From Trogon surrucura (taxonomy: Eukaryota > Chordata > Aves > Trogoniformes > Trogonidae), in the NCBI GenBank assembly GCA_020746105.1, contig CM036617.1, forward strand, positions 35,555,898-35,619,897: 64,000 bases of DNA. Reading direction: 5' to 3'. Shown here in pieces: positions 63,965-64,000 of this stretch (the first letter of the stretch is position 1; each line of letters begins with the position of its first letter). The position numbers were made by a program, and so were the translations under genes. The notes below the pieces were generated by a model. That model worked only from the letters and a program-made list of their open reading frames with translations, was not told the DNA's origin and ran no database searches.

Positions 63965-64000
63965 AGAGATATCTGACTGGGGCTTTTCTTCTTCAAACCA

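Larger units (their letters stand above)
53207..64000 (+). other. VWA8: VWA8 intron 2 (partial)
   Basis: The rest of the window is intron 2. I looked for the next VWA8 exon (after the residues PQNY) and did not see it. Besides the repeats listed, 54781-56397, 56505-60068 and 60134-62199 contain nothing I can name. There is a C run at about 58515-58525 and short CTAT-type repeats near 62060-62085. Confidence 0.75.

Noticed and set aside
1-64000. CRISPR array, bacterial operons, defence systems or phage genes
   Set aside because: No spaced direct repeats and no prokaryotic gene density. The sequence is clearly vertebrate.

Overview
This window looks like a piece of a bird nuclear genome. It is AT-rich, vertebrate-type DNA with two CpG islands, and it carries many chicken repeat 1 (CR1) LINE copies, most cut short at the 5' end and ending in the typical CR1 octamer tail (ATTCTATG-like). 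One complete-looking SINE joins a tRNA-Ile-like head to a CR1 tail. From memory, that architecture matches TguSINE1 of passerine birds, so a passerine is the best guess, but no species can be named.

The only protein-coding gene supported is the 5' end of VWA8, a mitochondrial AAA+ ATPase with a von Willebrand factor A domain. It lies on the + strand. Exon 1 (38966-39110) sits in a CpG island and encodes an Arg-rich mitochondrial presequence. Exon 2 (53129-53206) follows a 14 kb intron, in matching splice phase. The window ends inside intron 2, so both VWA8 ATPase and VWA regions lie outside it.

Layout: 1-38600 is intergenic. It holds an unassigned CpG island at about 1690-3210, which may be the promoter of a divergent neighbour (DGKH lies head-to-head with VWA8 in human), and scattered CR1 copies near 4.4-5.1, 11.1-11.6, 12.7-13.6 (including the SINE), 16.6-18.3, 25.7, 27, 32.5 and 37.3-38.1 kb. 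From 39111 to 53128 is VWA8 intron 1, with an old CR1 (43-44.4 kb) and three younger copies, one of which has a 365-codon open reverse transcriptase frame. From 53207 to the end is intron 2, with a long CR1 just after exon 2, a bare SINE/CR1 tail at 56.4 kb, and at 62.2-64 kb a nested stack: a probable LTR fragment, an older CR1 inserted beside or in it, and a younger CR1 inserted into that one.

I found no new biological system. The most informative signals are the SINE and its two headless relatives, the nested CR1 stack that gives a relative insertion order, and a nonsense codon found at the same CR1 position in three copies. Most remaining sequence is non-coding DNA with nothing I can name.
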